Assembly (NCBI GenBank): GCA_004296455.1 | Contig: AP018280.1 | Coordinates: 3,782,001 to 3,846,000 of the forward strand | Length of the DNA: 64,000 nucleotides | Origin: Calothrix sp. NIES-4101 | GTDB taxonomy: Bacteria; Cyanobacteriota; Cyanobacteriia; Cyanobacteriales; Nostocaceae | Reading direction: 5' to 3' | Translations under genes and position numbers: made by a program | Notes under the pieces: model-generated | Database searches by the model: none | What the model saw: only the letters and a program-made list of their open reading frames with translations | What the model was told of the DNA's origin: nothing | Shown here: positions 1-9,991 of the stretch, piece after piece | Numbering within the stretch: the stretch's first letter is position 1 | Layout: each line of letters opens with the position of its first letter

Positions 1-2
1 CA

Positions 3-89
3 GTGGAAATTACAACTGATGGTTTACACATCAGTGATGTAACTGCGAAAATAGTTGACTATTATCAGCAGCGTTTATCGCAGTTGTAA
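3..89 (+). CDS. C-terminal end of an unidentified protein, possibly SGNH/GDSL-type
   Basis: An open frame enters from the left edge and stops with TAA at 87-89, leaving 28 residues. The remnant contains T-D-G-L-H. A DxxH tripeptide spacing like this is the usual last block (catalytic Asp and His) of SGNH/GDSL hydrolases, and the complete SGNH protein at 35884-36651 has a matching S-D-G-L-H-L near its end. The family call is an inference from one short motif, and the rest of the gene lies outside the window. Confidence 0.4.
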   Translation: MEITTDGLHISDVTAKIVDYYQQRLSQL

Positions 90-812
90 ATGGTATTTGA
101 ATACTATCAATTCGGTTAACTGCACACTTGTCAGGTAGTCAGAAAACTTTCACAACGGATTTCTGCTGCAAAATCAAGTTTTGCTGGTTTGTCATTCTCC
201 GGAAGCCCCGGCGTTGCGACAATGCGGGGAAGTCGTAAAGGGTACTGTCTCCCCAACACGCTGCATTGCTTTTTCACACAGGTGTAATACCAATTCACAA
301 TTCGCAATTCGCAATACTCGCTCCGCAAGAAGCAAGCTACGCAATTAAAAAACTTAGATGCAGCAAATCTTTCAGGATTTACATCTGTATCAGATTTTTC
401 GTGAAATGGTGTAAGTAGCAGAAAAATTATCGGTTGTTTGTATTCACGCTAGCGTAGAGTCGCATCTATAAAAAATACTGAAGCACTCTACTAGCTCAAT
501 ACCAAGACTTGACGTTTTACTAGAGATGAGCCGATGGAGACAGTTCTTGCCGCCTACTGGATTAATATTATAGACATGTCATAGATAAAAACTTATCCAT
601 ACCATTAGAAACAGAAATATAAAATACCTCTGATAGTAGTTGCCGAAGTAGTCAAATCTCCACAAAGTAAACTATTTTAAGATGTGGTGCATTTAATCTA
701 CTAAGTTTCACTTACACAGTATTTAACTGGATATTTTTGCCCTATTGATACTGACAATATCTTTATATCATTGTATACAAATTAAAATAGTATTACTAGT
801 AACTTTATAGTT
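90..812. other. Intergenic region, no gene supported
   Basis: This is an AT-rich spacer of about 720 bases ahead of the PBP2 gene. Around 290-350 it carries short iterations of the kind AATTCGCAATTCGCAAT and a small inverted run (CTCGCTCCGCAAGAAGCAAGC), common intergenic filler in Nostocales. A 65-codon minus-strand frame at 131-328 has no recognisable similarity and is probably chance. The promoter of the downstream gene should lie near the right end, but I cannot place it with confidence. Confidence 0.5.
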
Positions 813-2645
813 ATGACCTTATTAAAGTCTGAAATCGGTCAAAACAAGACTACTCGCACGGTTGGCAACGGTATTCAATCAATATTTCTGATCTTATTTA
901 CATTAACGGCGATTAGCGTGATGAGTGCAAAATTAGCGCACTTACAAGTGATAGAGGGTAAAAAATATAGTGAAAAAGCTCAATCGAATCGGGTGCGAAT
1001 AATTCCCAAACTACCCGAACGCGGTAATGTATTTGATCGTCATGGGAAAATTATTGCCACAACCCGCTATCCTCACTCAGTCTATCTTTGGCCGATGGCA
1101 CACACCAAAGCTGGCTGGGATGAAACTGTAGCTCCGCGTTTGGCAAAAATACTTGATTTGTCTGTAGATGAACTGGAAACACAGCTGGAAGAGGCAGGTC
1201 CAAATTCATCCTCGTTAGTTCGGATTGCCCGCGATATTACAGAAGCCCAAATTACAGCTTTAAAAGAATACGAAAACCAATTACCAAATGTGGAAATTCA
1301 TGCCGAGGCGGTGCGTTTCTATCCCTATGGAGCCACAACTGCTCATGTTACAGGTTATACTCGTGAACTAACCGCCGAACAGTTAAAGAAAAGAAAAGAG
1401 CAAGGCTATCGACTGGGTGATGTCATTGGGCAGATGGGGATTGAAAGAGCCTATGAAAAGGATTTAAGGGGTGAATGGGGCGGCAGAGAGGTGGAGGTTA
1501 ATGGTAGAGGTCGTCCATTGCGAGTTATTGGCGAAAAACAAGCAAAAGCAGGTAAAGATATTCGCCTGACGATTGATGTTGAATTGCAAAAAGTTGCTGA
1601 AAAAGCTCTTGGCGATCGCGATGGTACAATTATTGCCATGAACCCCCACAATGGTGGGATTTTGGCGATGGTTTCCCATCCCACATTTGACCCGAATGTG
1701 TTCTCAAAACAACGCCCTTCATCGAAGGAATTGCAAAAAATTCTCCTGGGCGAAAACCATCCTCTACTCAACCGAGCCTTACGCCAATATCCACCTGCCA
1801 GTACCTTCAAAATTGTCACGACTGCGGCGGGACTGGAATCTGGAAAGTTTTCTGCTAGTACAATTTTACCAACTTACGGCTCTCTCACTTTTGGTGGTAC
1901 TCGTTTTGGTGAATGGAACCATGCTGGTTTTGGTCCCTTAGGATGGACAGGAGCAATGGCAAACAGTAGCGATACCTTTTTCTATCAAGTTGGGGCGCGT
2001 GTTGGGGGCGAAACCCTAATTTCCTGGACGCGCAAATTCGGATTTGGAGCCAAAACTGGATTTGATTTCCAATCGGAAGAAATACCGGGATTTGTACCTG
2101 ATAACGAGTACAAACGCCAAACCATGAAGCGGGACTGGACGGTAGGAGATTCGGTAAATATGTCCATTGGGCAAGGGGCATTGTTGACTACACCTTTACA
2201 GGTGGCTGTCATGTTTGCGGCTCCTGCCAATGGAGGTTATCGTGTCCAACCGCATTTAATTAAAGATAACGAAGAGGCAAAAAGCTGGCGTGAACCAATC
2301 GGCATGAAGCCGGAAACAATCAAAATTTTACAGGATGGATTGCGGAAAGTAATTAGTGAAGGCACGGCTAAAAAACTTAATTCCCCCACAGTTCCACCCA
2401 TTGCCGGGAAAACGGGGACAGCCGAAGCATGGAAAAAGGGTATAAAAAGAAACCATACTTGGTTTGGTGGTTATGCCCCCGCTAATAAACCGGAAATTCT
2501 TGTGGTTGCCTTTGCTGAACACTCTGATGGCGGTGGCGGTAGCGTGGCAGCACCGATGGCGTTAGAAGTTATGGAACATTATTTCCAGAAGAAGTATCCG
2601 AATAAATACAAGAAAGTGGAACCCCAAGAAGAGAAGAAAAATTAA
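813..2645 (+). CDS. mrdA: Penicillin-binding protein 2 (class B peptidoglycan transpeptidase)
   Basis: Cross-links peptidoglycan stem peptides in the periplasm during elongation or septal growth. It is 610 residues, normal for PBP2. A short cytoplasmic tail is followed by one membrane anchor at about residues 22-42. Next come the class B dimerisation region (R-G-N-V-F-D-R near 70-76) and the transpeptidase domain: S-T-F-K at 330-333 (nucleophile Ser330), S-S-D as the SxN-type motif near 386, and K-T-G at 533-535. S-S-D in place of S-x-N is usual in the PBP2 branch. No rodA/mreB neighbours are present, so it is not in a classical rod operon here. The convergent protease gene begins 15 bases after its stop. 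The family assignment is firm; the cell-shape role is inferred from the family. Confidence 0.93.
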   Translation: MTLLKSEIGQNKTTRTVGNGIQSIFLILFTLTAISVMSAKLAHLQVIEGKKYSEKAQSNRVRIIPKLPERGNVFDRHGKIIATTRYPHSVYLWPMAHTKAGWDETVAPRLAKILDLSVDELETQLEEAGPNSSSLVRIARDITEAQITALKEYENQLPNVEIHAEAVRFYPYGATTAHVTGYTRELTAEQLKKRKEQGYRLGDVIGQMGIERAYEKDLRGEWGGREVEVNGRGRPLRVIGEKQAKAGKDIRLTIDVELQKVAEKALGDRDGTIIAMNPHNGGILAMVSHPTFDPNVFSKQRPSSKELQKILLGENHPLLNRALRQYPPASTFKIVTTAAGLESGKFSASTILPTYGSLTFGGTRFGEWNHAGFGPLGWTGAMANSSDTFFYQVGARVGGETLISWTRKFGFGAKTGFDFQSEEIPGFVPDNEYKRQTMKRDWTVGDSVNMSIGQGALLTTPLQVAVMFAAPANGGYRVQPHLIKDNEEAKSWREPIGMKPETIKILQDGLRKVISEGTAKKLNSPTVPPIAGKTGTAEAWKKGIKRNHTWFGGYAPANKPEILVVAFAEHSDGGGGSVAAPMALEVMEHYFQKKYPNKYKKVEPQEEKKN

Positions 2646-2660
2646 TTTGCCAAAGTTCCA

Positions 2661-4658
2661 TCAAGTTACCCGCACTACCAAAGCATAGGATTGTTCTTGA
2701 ACAATGCGAAAAGCTCGTACAATAATTTCTACTTTCCCTGCGGGTACATCCGTCCAAATAATCTGCTCAATATTATTTTTCCGGTCAAATTCCGTTGAGG
2801 TAGCTGGCATATTCCCATGACGCTCTTGTCCATCTGCTGTCCGCAAAATCAAATCTAAGTCATTCTGGAGTGCTTCACCAGGAAAATCCGTCCATACCAA
2901 GGTTACTTTCAACAAAGAATCAGTTTCAGCAATTTCAATTTCGGTTTTTTCCTCTTCCCCTGTCTCTAAAGTTGTCCTTTCATCCTGGAAAGTCACCCGT
3001 TCTGTATCCCCTCTGGGTGCTACAGTTGCGGCTAAATCAACTCTACCAAAGCCTTCGGCATAATTCGGAATTTCGCCAGCTTCAGAGGGCACATATTGAC
3101 CGACAATATCCTTAGCTCCATTAATTAACATTGCCTTAACTAGTGCGGCACTGGGTTGATGGTTGTATTGCTTTTGTAGATACTCCCTAACCACAGCAGC
3201 ACAACCTGCAACTAAAGGTGTTGCCATACTCGTGCCCGACAGAAAAGCGTACAATTGATCTTCTGATTTGCCGTAAAATGCGTCAATTTGGGCTTTTCGC
3301 GAACAAGTGGAGAGAATTACACTGCCTGGGGCAACAATATCAGGCTTAATGCGTTCATTCATAGTTGGTCCACGGCTACTAAAAGCTGCCATGCCTTCTG
3401 GATTATCAGACCAGCCATCAGAAGCAATCGGTTCGGTTTGGTAGCGAAATAAATTCTTGTAGGGTTTTGCTAAATCAGGTCGATTATTTTCCGTCGCACC
3501 AACCGTAATACAGTTTTTTGCACTACCAGGGGAACTAATAGAACCATTGTCAACAATACCATTACTGTCGCGATCGCGCCCATCGTTACCAGCCGCAAAA
3601 CAAATGACAATATCTCGGTGTTCCCAAACAAATGTGTCTACTTGCTGACAATTGAGGTCGTATTTTCCCGCCGTAGAAGCACCCCAGGAATTGGTATGCA
3701 CACGGGCATTATCATCATTGTAGGGGACTTTGAATAAGTCATTCAGGTCATTCGGAATTCCCCCTAAACCACCACGAGCATCGAGAACTGATTGCAACAC
3801 TAGTTTCGCTTTCGGAGCGGCACCGCGAATCGCACCCCCCATTTTCTCCGAAAAGCCATCCCCCAAAACTGAACCCGCAACGTGAGTTCCATGCCCATCT
3901 GGGTCTGCCGCACTAGCTTGTCCTAAAGGATATAGCTTCAACACTCTTCCTGTAAAGGCTGGATGCACATCTTCTATCGAACCCTGATCAAATCCACTAT
4001 CTGCGATCGCAATTATTTCACCTTCACCTTGGAAATTGCCAATGCTATGGGTTTTGTCGGCGTTAATTATCCCTAAGGCGAGGTTATTGAATAGCTGCGG
4101 AGGTATATATTCTTCAATATGTCGCACCTCTGCAATGGCAGTTACATCTTGCAGATACTGATGTTGTATATTTAATCGCACTGAATTGGGTGTAAATTCT
4201 AGTTCTTGGGGATTGAGTCTTGCTGCAATCGCCAGACGATTTCGTAAGTTGTCATCAACAACAACGTTATTGTGAAACACGACTCTCACTGGTTGCGGTT
4301 GGCGTGATAACTTATCGATGGCGGGCAAATTTTGTATGTTCGTACTCTGTTGTTTCTCTGGAGCGCCGAGCAACTTAGGTGAAATTTTAAACCCTTCCAG
4401 ATATGTATTCGTCCACTCAATGAAAGGTAAATTCATGATGGTGGCTGAATTTACGTTTTCGCTGTGGCAAATATAAGTATTTTCGGGTACGTATTCTAAA
4501 ATTTCGATACCTAAATTTGCCAATTGAGTTTTTTGTTCACGATTGAGTGGCTGATTGACGTGAATGAGAATATACTCGGAATCAGAGCGATCGGATGCTA
4601 TCAAAGTTCTCTGGGAATCTGTATCTATAGATACTCCATTGATGGTAATTTTTGCCAT
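2661..4658 (-). CDS. Subtilisin-like serine protease (S8 family, KP-43-like architecture)
   Basis: Peptidase of about 665 residues. The start is placed at the ATG at 4658 (M-A-K-I-T), because the 16 extra codons upstream are not protease-like. The catalytic triad is visible: Asp220 in I-A-D-S-G, His259 in D-G-H-G-T-H-V-A-G, and Ser477 in S-G-T-S-M-A-T-P. Residues 1-200 look like an inhibitory or targeting prodomain without a clear signal peptide. The last 110 residues (L-V-W-T-D-F-P-G...N-D-L-D-L) resemble the C-terminal jelly-roll of KP-43-type subtilases. Lack of an evident signal leaves export uncertain. It converges on mrdA with a 15-base gap and no operon partner. Confidence 0.9.
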   Translation of the reverse strand: MAKITINGVSIDTDSQRTLIASDRSDSEYILIHVNQPLNREQKTQLANLGIEILEYVPENTYICHSENVNSATIMNLPFIEWTNTYLEGFKISPKLLGAPEKQQSTNIQNLPAIDKLSRQPQPVRVVFHNNVVVDDNLRNRLAIAARLNPQELEFTPNSVRLNIQHQYLQDVTAIAEVRHIEEYIPPQLFNNLALGIINADKTHSIGNFQGEGEIIAIADSGFDQGSIEDVHPAFTGRVLKLYPLGQASAADPDGHGTHVAGSVLGDGFSEKMGGAIRGAAPKAKLVLQSVLDARGGLGGIPNDLNDLFKVPYNDDNARVHTNSWGASTAGKYDLNCQQVDTFVWEHRDIVICFAAGNDGRDRDSNGIVDNGSISSPGSAKNCITVGATENNRPDLAKPYKNLFRYQTEPIASDGWSDNPEGMAAFSSRGPTMNERIKPDIVAPGSVILSTCSRKAQIDAFYGKSEDQLYAFLSGTSMATPLVAGCAAVVREYLQKQYNHQPSAALVKAMLINGAKDIVGQYVPSEAGEIPNYAEGFGRVDLAATVAPRGDTERVTFQDERTTLETGEEEKTEIEIAETDSLLKVTLVWTDFPGEALQNDLDLILRTADGQERHGNMPATSTEFDRKNNIEQIIWTDVPAGKVEIIVRAFRIVQEQSYALVVRVT

Positions 4659-5518
4659 AATTTTATGCTGTTGATGGGAAGTGTAAGCACTCTGTAGTGA
4701 GAGCAAAGCGCCTCATATAGGGATGTTTGTAAGTCATCTCATGTCTGCTCATTTAACCTAAATAAAACTCGTGTAAAGACACAGAGACAACTTGCCGGGG
4801 AAATGTTCTTTCTGGCAAACTTTGGGAGACACGAAGAAGTATTATTTTTGGTTGTGTTAGCAAACTTGATAGAATCGCATGATCACTACGTGACCTATGT
4901 TATATTTGCAATCTGGTGACTTTCTCAGAATTACTGATTTAATTAATTTCTGTGCTTAAGTTAAGTAAAGTTTGTATATTTTATTGCAATATATTTGAGA
5001 TTGGGCGGAAGCGGATATCTATGGAATACGGAGTCCGTTTCAATAGCTTTGCTATTTGCTTTGTGCTTTGGTAATACAATCCCAAGGATTCATCGCAACA
5101 GTATTACACCGGGTTTCCGGTAAATCATCTCATGATATACCTAACGCTTCTATAATCTTGGCAAAAATATCTCTATGACTTCAAAAAGCTAATCCTTAAT
5201 AAAATTAATATTCTCTTTCTCTAATCATTGAGAAGTTGTAACATTATAATTAATTCACTTCTCCTTGACTGAACTATTGTAAATTAATCAATTCACAAAA
5301 AGTGGACACAAAACTTAAGATACAAAAGTTAAGCAATTCTCAGATATTTTCAAATTTAGAAGAAGTTTCTGAGTTTTTAGTTAAGCAGTATAAACAGATA
5401 ATTTGATATATTACAGTTTCCCAAATAGTTGTCTCAAGTGATCGAATGTTACCGGATATTTGAGTTGTAATTGTGTATCCTGAAAAAATTCAATTCATGA
5501 TATAAAAATGGAGGTCTA
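4659..5518. other. Intergenic region, no gene supported
   Basis: This AT-rich stretch of about 860 bases has no open frame above 60 codons on either strand. It contains a small perfect hairpin, ACCGG-GTTT-CCGGT, at 5108-5121. The last bases hold the ribosome-binding site (GGAGG about 5510) of the small gene at 5519. I see nothing else that I can name. Confidence 0.5.
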
Positions 5519-5737
5519 ATGACTCCGAGTATTATGCGCCAGCTTTGGTCAGTAGTTGAAAAGACTCATTCTAAGACTCTATTAAACATGGACGATGCGA
5601 GTCTGGTACAACTGTTAGTCAAACAAACGAAGACGGAGGTATCTTTGGATGGTAACGAGACAAGTTACTTAAAGAATTATGTCGAATCACGGTTAGCGTT
5701 GATTCGCAATGTCGCCCAGGAGAGACTATATTTTTAA
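5519..5737 (+). CDS. Small conserved cyanobacterial-type protein of unknown function
   Basis: A 72-residue protein preceded by a clear AATGGAGGTCTA ribosome-binding site just before the ATG. It is helical and charged, with no membrane segment or cysteine motif. The pattern (M-R-Q-L-W-S-V-V-E near the start; Y-V-E-S-R-L-A-L-I-R-N near the end) resembles small Nostocales hypothetical proteins I recall, but no function is known to me. The last codons are tandemly duplicated: AGACTATATTTTTA occurs twice across the stop codon (5724-5752), so the reading frame ends inside the first unit. It stands alone, without operon partners. Confidence 0.7.
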   Translation: MTPSIMRQLWSVVEKTHSKTLLNMDDASLVQLLVKQTKTEVSLDGNETSYLKNYVESRLALIRNVAQERLYF

Positions 5738-5780
5738 GACTATATTTTTAAGCTCGTACTAAAGACATGGAAATACCGCA

Positions 5781-5847
5781 GAAGTCATATCGGCTTCGCC
5801 TAAATAATGACGATGAAACCGATGCGGAGATGGGGAGATGGGGAGAC
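5781..5847 (+). repeat. Dispersed ~65-bp repeat, copy A
   Basis: This stretch shares the pattern TTCGCCT-AATAATGAC...CGGAGATGG...GATGGGGAGAC with 37707-37771, at roughly 80 percent identity by eye. It includes an internal tandem GATGGGGA-type iteration. Both copies are intergenic. Origin unknown. Confidence 0.6.
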
Positions 5848-6064
5848 GCAAAGAAAAATTAATAATAATTGAGTCTGACTTGATATGAAGAGCAGTTTTA
5901 ATGGCAAACTGCTATACAAAAAAAGCTGGCAGAAGCAGAATTCTTCCCAAGCTAAGTATTTTATATTCTGAGTGCTGATTTTGGTATTAGTACAGTTCGG
6001 CGGAAATGAAGTTACCATCTAAAATGGTTGAAAAACTCAGAATATTGGCTTTCTTTCTTTCGCC

Positions 6065-6155
6065 TTCTTACAAAGTTAGACGAAGAGCAGCCCCATACGG
6101 GAGTTCCCCCTTTAAGGGGATTGCGGGGACGGAAACCGACACCGTCTACTTTGCG
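6065..6155 (+). repeat. Hairpin-forming small dispersed repeat, copy A (with internal insertion)
   Basis: The unit begins TTCTTACAAA and ends TTTGCG, with core GGGACGGAAACCGACACCG at 6126-6144. The core, the start and the end are identical to the repeat at 34517-34563. The arms CAAAGTTAGACG and CGTCTACTTTG pair, and the differing arm bases in the other copy change together so pairing is kept. Compared with that 47-nt copy, about 44 extra bases sit between the left arm and the core, including a CCCCTTTAAGGGG palindrome, so this copy seems to have taken a second insertion. Confidence 0.7.
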
Positions 6156-6185
6156 ATTTTGCTTTTTTACTTTTGCCTTGACGTA

Positions 6186-7349
6186 CTAGTCTCTTTTTTG
6201 AGGTAGATATCCTGTAATTAAGCAATCACTACCAACTAAACTAATTTCGATATTTTCTAAAGATAGAGCTTCAGTCATCCTGGTAAAACCTAAACTTCCT
6301 ACGGGTGTAGGTGCCTTATCACCACCGATAATTTTAGGAGCAATAAATGCCAAAACTTTTTGAATTGCACCAGATGCGATCGCACTTGCAGCTAATGTAC
6401 CGCCACATTCCCACAAAACGTTACAGAAACCACGTTGATAAAAGTAGTCCATGACGCGATCGGGTGTCAACATATCCATCTCTACTACTTCCACACCTTG
6501 ATTTTGCAACATTACTTGAAACTCTGGATTTACCCCTGTTTCTGTTAATACCAAGGTTGGCACTGTTTCTGTTTGCCACATTCGAGCCGCCATTGGTAAA
6601 TCGAGGGTACGACTCATCACTACCCGCAAAGGATTGTTAGCTCCTTCTTGATGACTGGTTAAATAGGGATTATCTTTTCTCACCGTATTTCCACCGACTA
6701 CAATTGCATCAGCAGCCATGCGAAATTGGTATACCATCTGTCGAGCCTCTTGACTTGTTACCCAAGCGCTATGACCTGTATTTGTAGCAATTTTTCCATC
6801 TAGAGTCATGGCATACTTTAAAACTCCCAAAGGACGCTGGTGAAGAATGCGATAGATAAAGCCTTCATTTAATTTCCGACAAGCAGCTTCTTCGACACCA
6901 ACAACAACTTCAATCCCAGCAGCACGCAAACGAGCAATACCCCCACCAGCAACCAAGGGATTAGGATCAATCATACCCACAACCACTTTGGCAACTCCAG
7001 CGCTAATTAAAGCTTCACTACATGGTGGGGTACGTCCATAGTGATTGCAAGGTTCGAGACTGACATAAGCTGTAGCCCCAACTGCATTTTCCCCAGCAGC
7101 CCGTAACGCGAAAACTTCCGCATGGGGTTCTCCGGCGCGAGGATGAAACCCCTCGCCAATAATTTCCCCATCTTTGACTATCACCGCCCCAACTAGGGGA
7201 TTCGGCGAAGTTTTCCCCAATGCTCGACGGGCTAGTTGCAAACATTTCTGCATCATCCGCGAGTCAAAGTCAGATTTGAGAGATATGGCTGAAGAGACAA
7301 GCGATGGTGAATGAGAATTTGGTTCGGTAAGCATTGAGGAGTTTTCCAT
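6186..7349 (-). CDS. ribD: Bifunctional riboflavin biosynthesis deaminase/reductase
   Basis: Catalyses deamination of diaminohydroxyphosphoribosylaminopyrimidine and the following sugar reduction in riboflavin synthesis, in the cytosol. It has 387 residues. The N-terminal zinc deaminase has H-A-E at 76-78 (His76 zinc ligand, Glu78 catalytic) and P-C-N-H-Y-G-R-T-P-P-C at 100-110 (Cys101 and Cys110 ligands). The C-terminal RibD reductase domain covers about 170-385, with D-G-K-I-A and G-G-N-T-V motifs. About 30 low-complexity residues precede the deaminase, so a start at an internal Met is possible. It is a single gene; no other rib genes are nearby. Confidence 0.95.
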   Translation of the reverse strand: MENSSMLTEPNSHSPSLVSSAISLKSDFDSRMMQKCLQLARRALGKTSPNPLVGAVIVKDGEIIGEGFHPRAGEPHAEVFALRAAGENAVGATAYVSLEPCNHYGRTPPCSEALISAGVAKVVVGMIDPNPLVAGGGIARLRAAGIEVVVGVEEAACRKLNEGFIYRILHQRPLGVLKYAMTLDGKIATNTGHSAWVTSQEARQMVYQFRMAADAIVVGGNTVRKDNPYLTSHQEGANNPLRVVMSRTLDLPMAARMWQTETVPTLVLTETGVNPEFQVMLQNQGVEVVEMDMLTPDRVMDYFYQRGFCNVLWECGGTLAASAIASGAIQKVLAFIAPKIIGGDKAPTPVGSLGFTRMTEALSLENIEISLVGSDCLITGYLPQKRD

Positions 7350-7612
7350 AGAATTTTTAATTAATTTGCAAATTACAGCCGGAGATTAATGTATTTAGAA
7401 CTAATAAGTAATCGCGCAGAATTATTTACACACCAGTATCTAGTCTGGACAAGGGTTTCATGCCTTACTATTGTGTATAATTTTGTTTAACTACTTACCG
7501 TTTCTTTGCAACTTTGCATCATCTGTTGCCTGCTTTGGGAGAATTGGGATGACACCACTGGCACATAAAACTCATCCGGTGGGTGACGTGGCAATAATTT
7601 ACTTGTTGTACA

Positions 7613-9538
7613 TTAAAGCTGCTGTAAATAATGTTCAAATCGCGATCGCATTTGTTCTACAGTTAAATTTTGTGTCCAGTATTCCACCAAAGTCTGACCA
7701 AAAGCCCAAGCATTACGCTCTGGTGAGTTACTATCGTCTAGAAGCAATGACCAAAGCGATCGCAAATCAAACTTTAGAGGATTGTTGCTTTCGGGATTCA
7801 ATAGCCCAAATAATTCATATGCCATTTGCAATTTACCAATAACTAACGGTAACTGTTCGGCGGGAATTTTCTCGGCAAGTAAATATGCCAGAGCTGGGGA
7901 GCCTGTGGAGATGGTGGAAATAAATTGTAGTACCGGACTTTTTAATAGTGCTGTGAGTCCTTGGGTTGTCGTCATTTGGAAGGTGTAATGATCGATAATT
8001 TTGGCAGCAGCCACAGTCCGAGCATCCAAATCACGCAAAAATCGAGCTAGTCGTTGCTGCTTGGCTGGATTGATTGCGGCAACTAAAGCCAAGGATAATG
8101 CATCAATGCCCCAAGCAACACGTCCCGTTTTTGTCTCACCTGTGACGATGGGTAACACCAAATCACAAAAATCCCCAAGTAATTCAGCCCGATATTTGGT
8201 GGCTTCCCGAATTGCCACTTCTTTAGGCTTTTCTCCCCATTCCCAATCATAGGGAGGTTGCCATTCCCGCAATGGGCGTAATTTATCTACTTGCGTCACA
8301 ATTGTAATCGCTGGTAAATCAGGCACTGCTGCCCTCATATCCCGCAAAAAATCGGCATCTATTTGTAGGGAGGGATCAAGTGCAGGTGTGACTAATAATA
8401 GTAAATCAGCTTGGTTGGTATATTCTAAAACCGTATCCCGCAATCCCCCCTGATTAACTTGTTCATAACCAGGAGTATCCCACAACGTTAGTGTCTCTCC
8501 ATCCGTTGTTTGCCAGTGATAACTTTGGATTTTATCTGTACTGGGCAAAACATCAACTTCCGCCTGCTCCGATGGAAATAAGCTATTGATTAAACTACTT
8601 TTACCTGCGCCAGTCCGCCCAATCAGCAAAATGCTCACAGGTTTTTGCGCGATCGCCTCAACAGGTTCGGTTTGTGCTAAAATCTGGCGGAGAGTTTGAG
8701 TTTTTTCAGGTGCAACTTTTGTTGTGGTGACATTCATAGAAATAGGTAACAAGTCGCTACCATAAAGCGCCACCGCTTGCTTACACAAATTCCGCAAAGC
8801 TGCTTCCCGCAGCAATTGATTCAAATTGCCCAATAATTGTTGGTTCGCTTGATTGGTATAACGCTGACTCGCACGTTTGGCGACTGCGGCGGCTGGATTT
8901 AACAACCACTGCGCCAAGTTCCAAACCTTCAAGAACTTCCGCGCCGATGGTTCTAGCTTTTGATAAACTTCATATGCTTCGTATGCTTGCCCAACACTAA
9001 CTTGATTCAAAGCTGGCGATAACTTCTGCATCCAGCTATCCATATCATCCACTGTTCCCCGAATTAATCCATATGCTTGGGGGACGTATACATTTAACAG
9101 TGGATATTTAACATCTGGACAGTAAATATTGGCAATGTCAGCCACCAAATCCAAGCATCGCTGCCAAAAGGTTTGTAAATCTTCCCAAATTGGCGCATCA
9201 TTTGCGGATGCCGCTAAGGCTCGCTCTAAAGCAGCTTCAGCCCGCATTGTTGCATCTGTGCCACTTAATTCCGTTGGAGTTGAGGGAATTGTCCCCGCAG
9301 ATACCGCCTCCAGTTCCCGGCTAACTTCTGCCACCGCAGCTTCCACCTGCGCCAAAGCTGGTTTTGTCCACTGGACTACTAGCCAACGCCAACCCACAAA
9401 TATTAGTGTAAATACAGCCCAAATCCAACTTAGTCCCCATGTGTGGATTTGCATTCCCGCAGCAACCACCAGAAAACCACCAACTAGCACTAGAGGCAGT
9501 GCTAAAACTATCCATTGCCAGACTTTTAAGCGTACCAT
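7613..9538 (-). CDS. Membrane-anchored GTPase of the TRAFAC/Era-like type
   Basis: A 641-residue protein. Two adjacent hydrophobic segments at about residues 8-28 and 34-52 form an N-terminal membrane hairpin, followed by a long helical region. The GTPase domain has G1 G-R-T-G-A-G-K-S (about 306-313), G3 D-T-P-G (about 352) and G4 T-Q-V-D-K (about 415). The last 130 residues are helical and Leu-rich. The layout matches conserved cyanobacterial GTPases annotated only as 50S ribosome-binding or dynamin-like; I do not know a proven function. It is a single gene, with an AT-rich spacer on each side. Confidence 0.8.
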   Translation of the reverse strand: MVRLKVWQWIVLALPLVLVGGFLVVAAGMQIHTWGLSWIWAVFTLIFVGWRWLVVQWTKPALAQVEAAVAEVSRELEAVSAGTIPSTPTELSGTDATMRAEAALERALAASANDAPIWEDLQTFWQRCLDLVADIANIYCPDVKYPLLNVYVPQAYGLIRGTVDDMDSWMQKLSPALNQVSVGQAYEAYEVYQKLEPSARKFLKVWNLAQWLLNPAAAVAKRASQRYTNQANQQLLGNLNQLLREAALRNLCKQAVALYGSDLLPISMNVTTTKVAPEKTQTLRQILAQTEPVEAIAQKPVSILLIGRTGAGKSSLINSLFPSEQAEVDVLPSTDKIQSYHWQTTDGETLTLWDTPGYEQVNQGGLRDTVLEYTNQADLLLLVTPALDPSLQIDADFLRDMRAAVPDLPAITIVTQVDKLRPLREWQPPYDWEWGEKPKEVAIREATKYRAELLGDFCDLVLPIVTGETKTGRVAWGIDALSLALVAAINPAKQQRLARFLRDLDARTVAAAKIIDHYTFQMTTTQGLTALLKSPVLQFISTISTGSPALAYLLAEKIPAEQLPLVIGKLQMAYELFGLLNPESNNPLKFDLRSLWSLLLDDSNSPERNAWAFGQTLVEYWTQNLTVEQMRSRFEHYLQQL

Positions 9539-9991
9539 TGCCCTGAATTGCCCCCACTTGCGATCACCAATAATTAGAAGTTATGGGATTTTTGCTGTTA
9601 GCTGGATTGTGTCATCCAGGAATTATCGGCTAAATATTTAGCTTCTCACTCCTGACTCCCAATTTCTTCTGCAAAACCTTCTTTATTATTTTTATATGAG
9701 CGCAAAGTTTAGCTATAATCATAGTTGATACCAAATTAAATGCATCTAAATGCCTCTTCCAGTAACTGCATGTTCTTATTTGTACATTGTCTACGGTATT
9801 CAAATCGAGAATATATTTCCGTATCAATCAATAAAAAAGATTGATATGTTTTGTCGTCTAAGACTCGAAATCATGTGCTATGATTAGAGAGGATGATAAA
9901 ATTCGGCTTGTAGTTTGTTTTTTAATGCTTAGTATTACAGACCTCTCCGGATCTAAATCTCTACACTCTTTTGATACTGGAGACAGAATTT
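9539..9991. other. Intergenic leader of the RNA-binding protein gene, candidate promoter
   Basis: About 450 bases without a gene. An extended -10-like element TGCTATGAT lies at 9876-9884, which would give a leader of about 100 nt before the ATG at 9992. Long leaders are known for cold-responsive RRM genes of cyanobacteria, but no -35 element is convincing and the promoter call is a guess. The right end holds the GGAG ribosome-binding site at 9978-9981. Confidence 0.35.

Larger units (their letters stand above)
5738..6185. other. Intergenic region carrying two dispersed repeats
   Basis: Between the 72-residue gene and ribD lie about 450 bases with two repeat units listed separately (5781-5847 and 6065-6155). 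A 66-codon plus-strand frame at 6006-6206 runs straight through the second repeat and overlaps ribD. I treat it as chance, because its sequence is explained by the repeat. Confidence 0.55.

Noticed and set aside
6112-6144. CRISPR repeat (GGGGACGGAAAC resembles cyanobacterial repeat ends)
   Set aside because: Only one unit, no spacers, and the match is explained by the hairpin repeat.
6006-6206. 66-codon plus-strand frame as a gene
   Set aside because: It reads through the hairpin repeat and overlaps ribD; no ribosome-binding site and no similarity.
7471-7842. 123-codon frame opposite the end of the GTPase gene
   Set aside because: Mostly antisense to a well-supported gene and begins in a spacer; no motif.
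9129-9641. 170-codon frame antisense to the GTPase N-terminus
   Set aside because: Shadow of a conserved coding region with biased composition (Ala/Ser/Thr-rich), no family marks.
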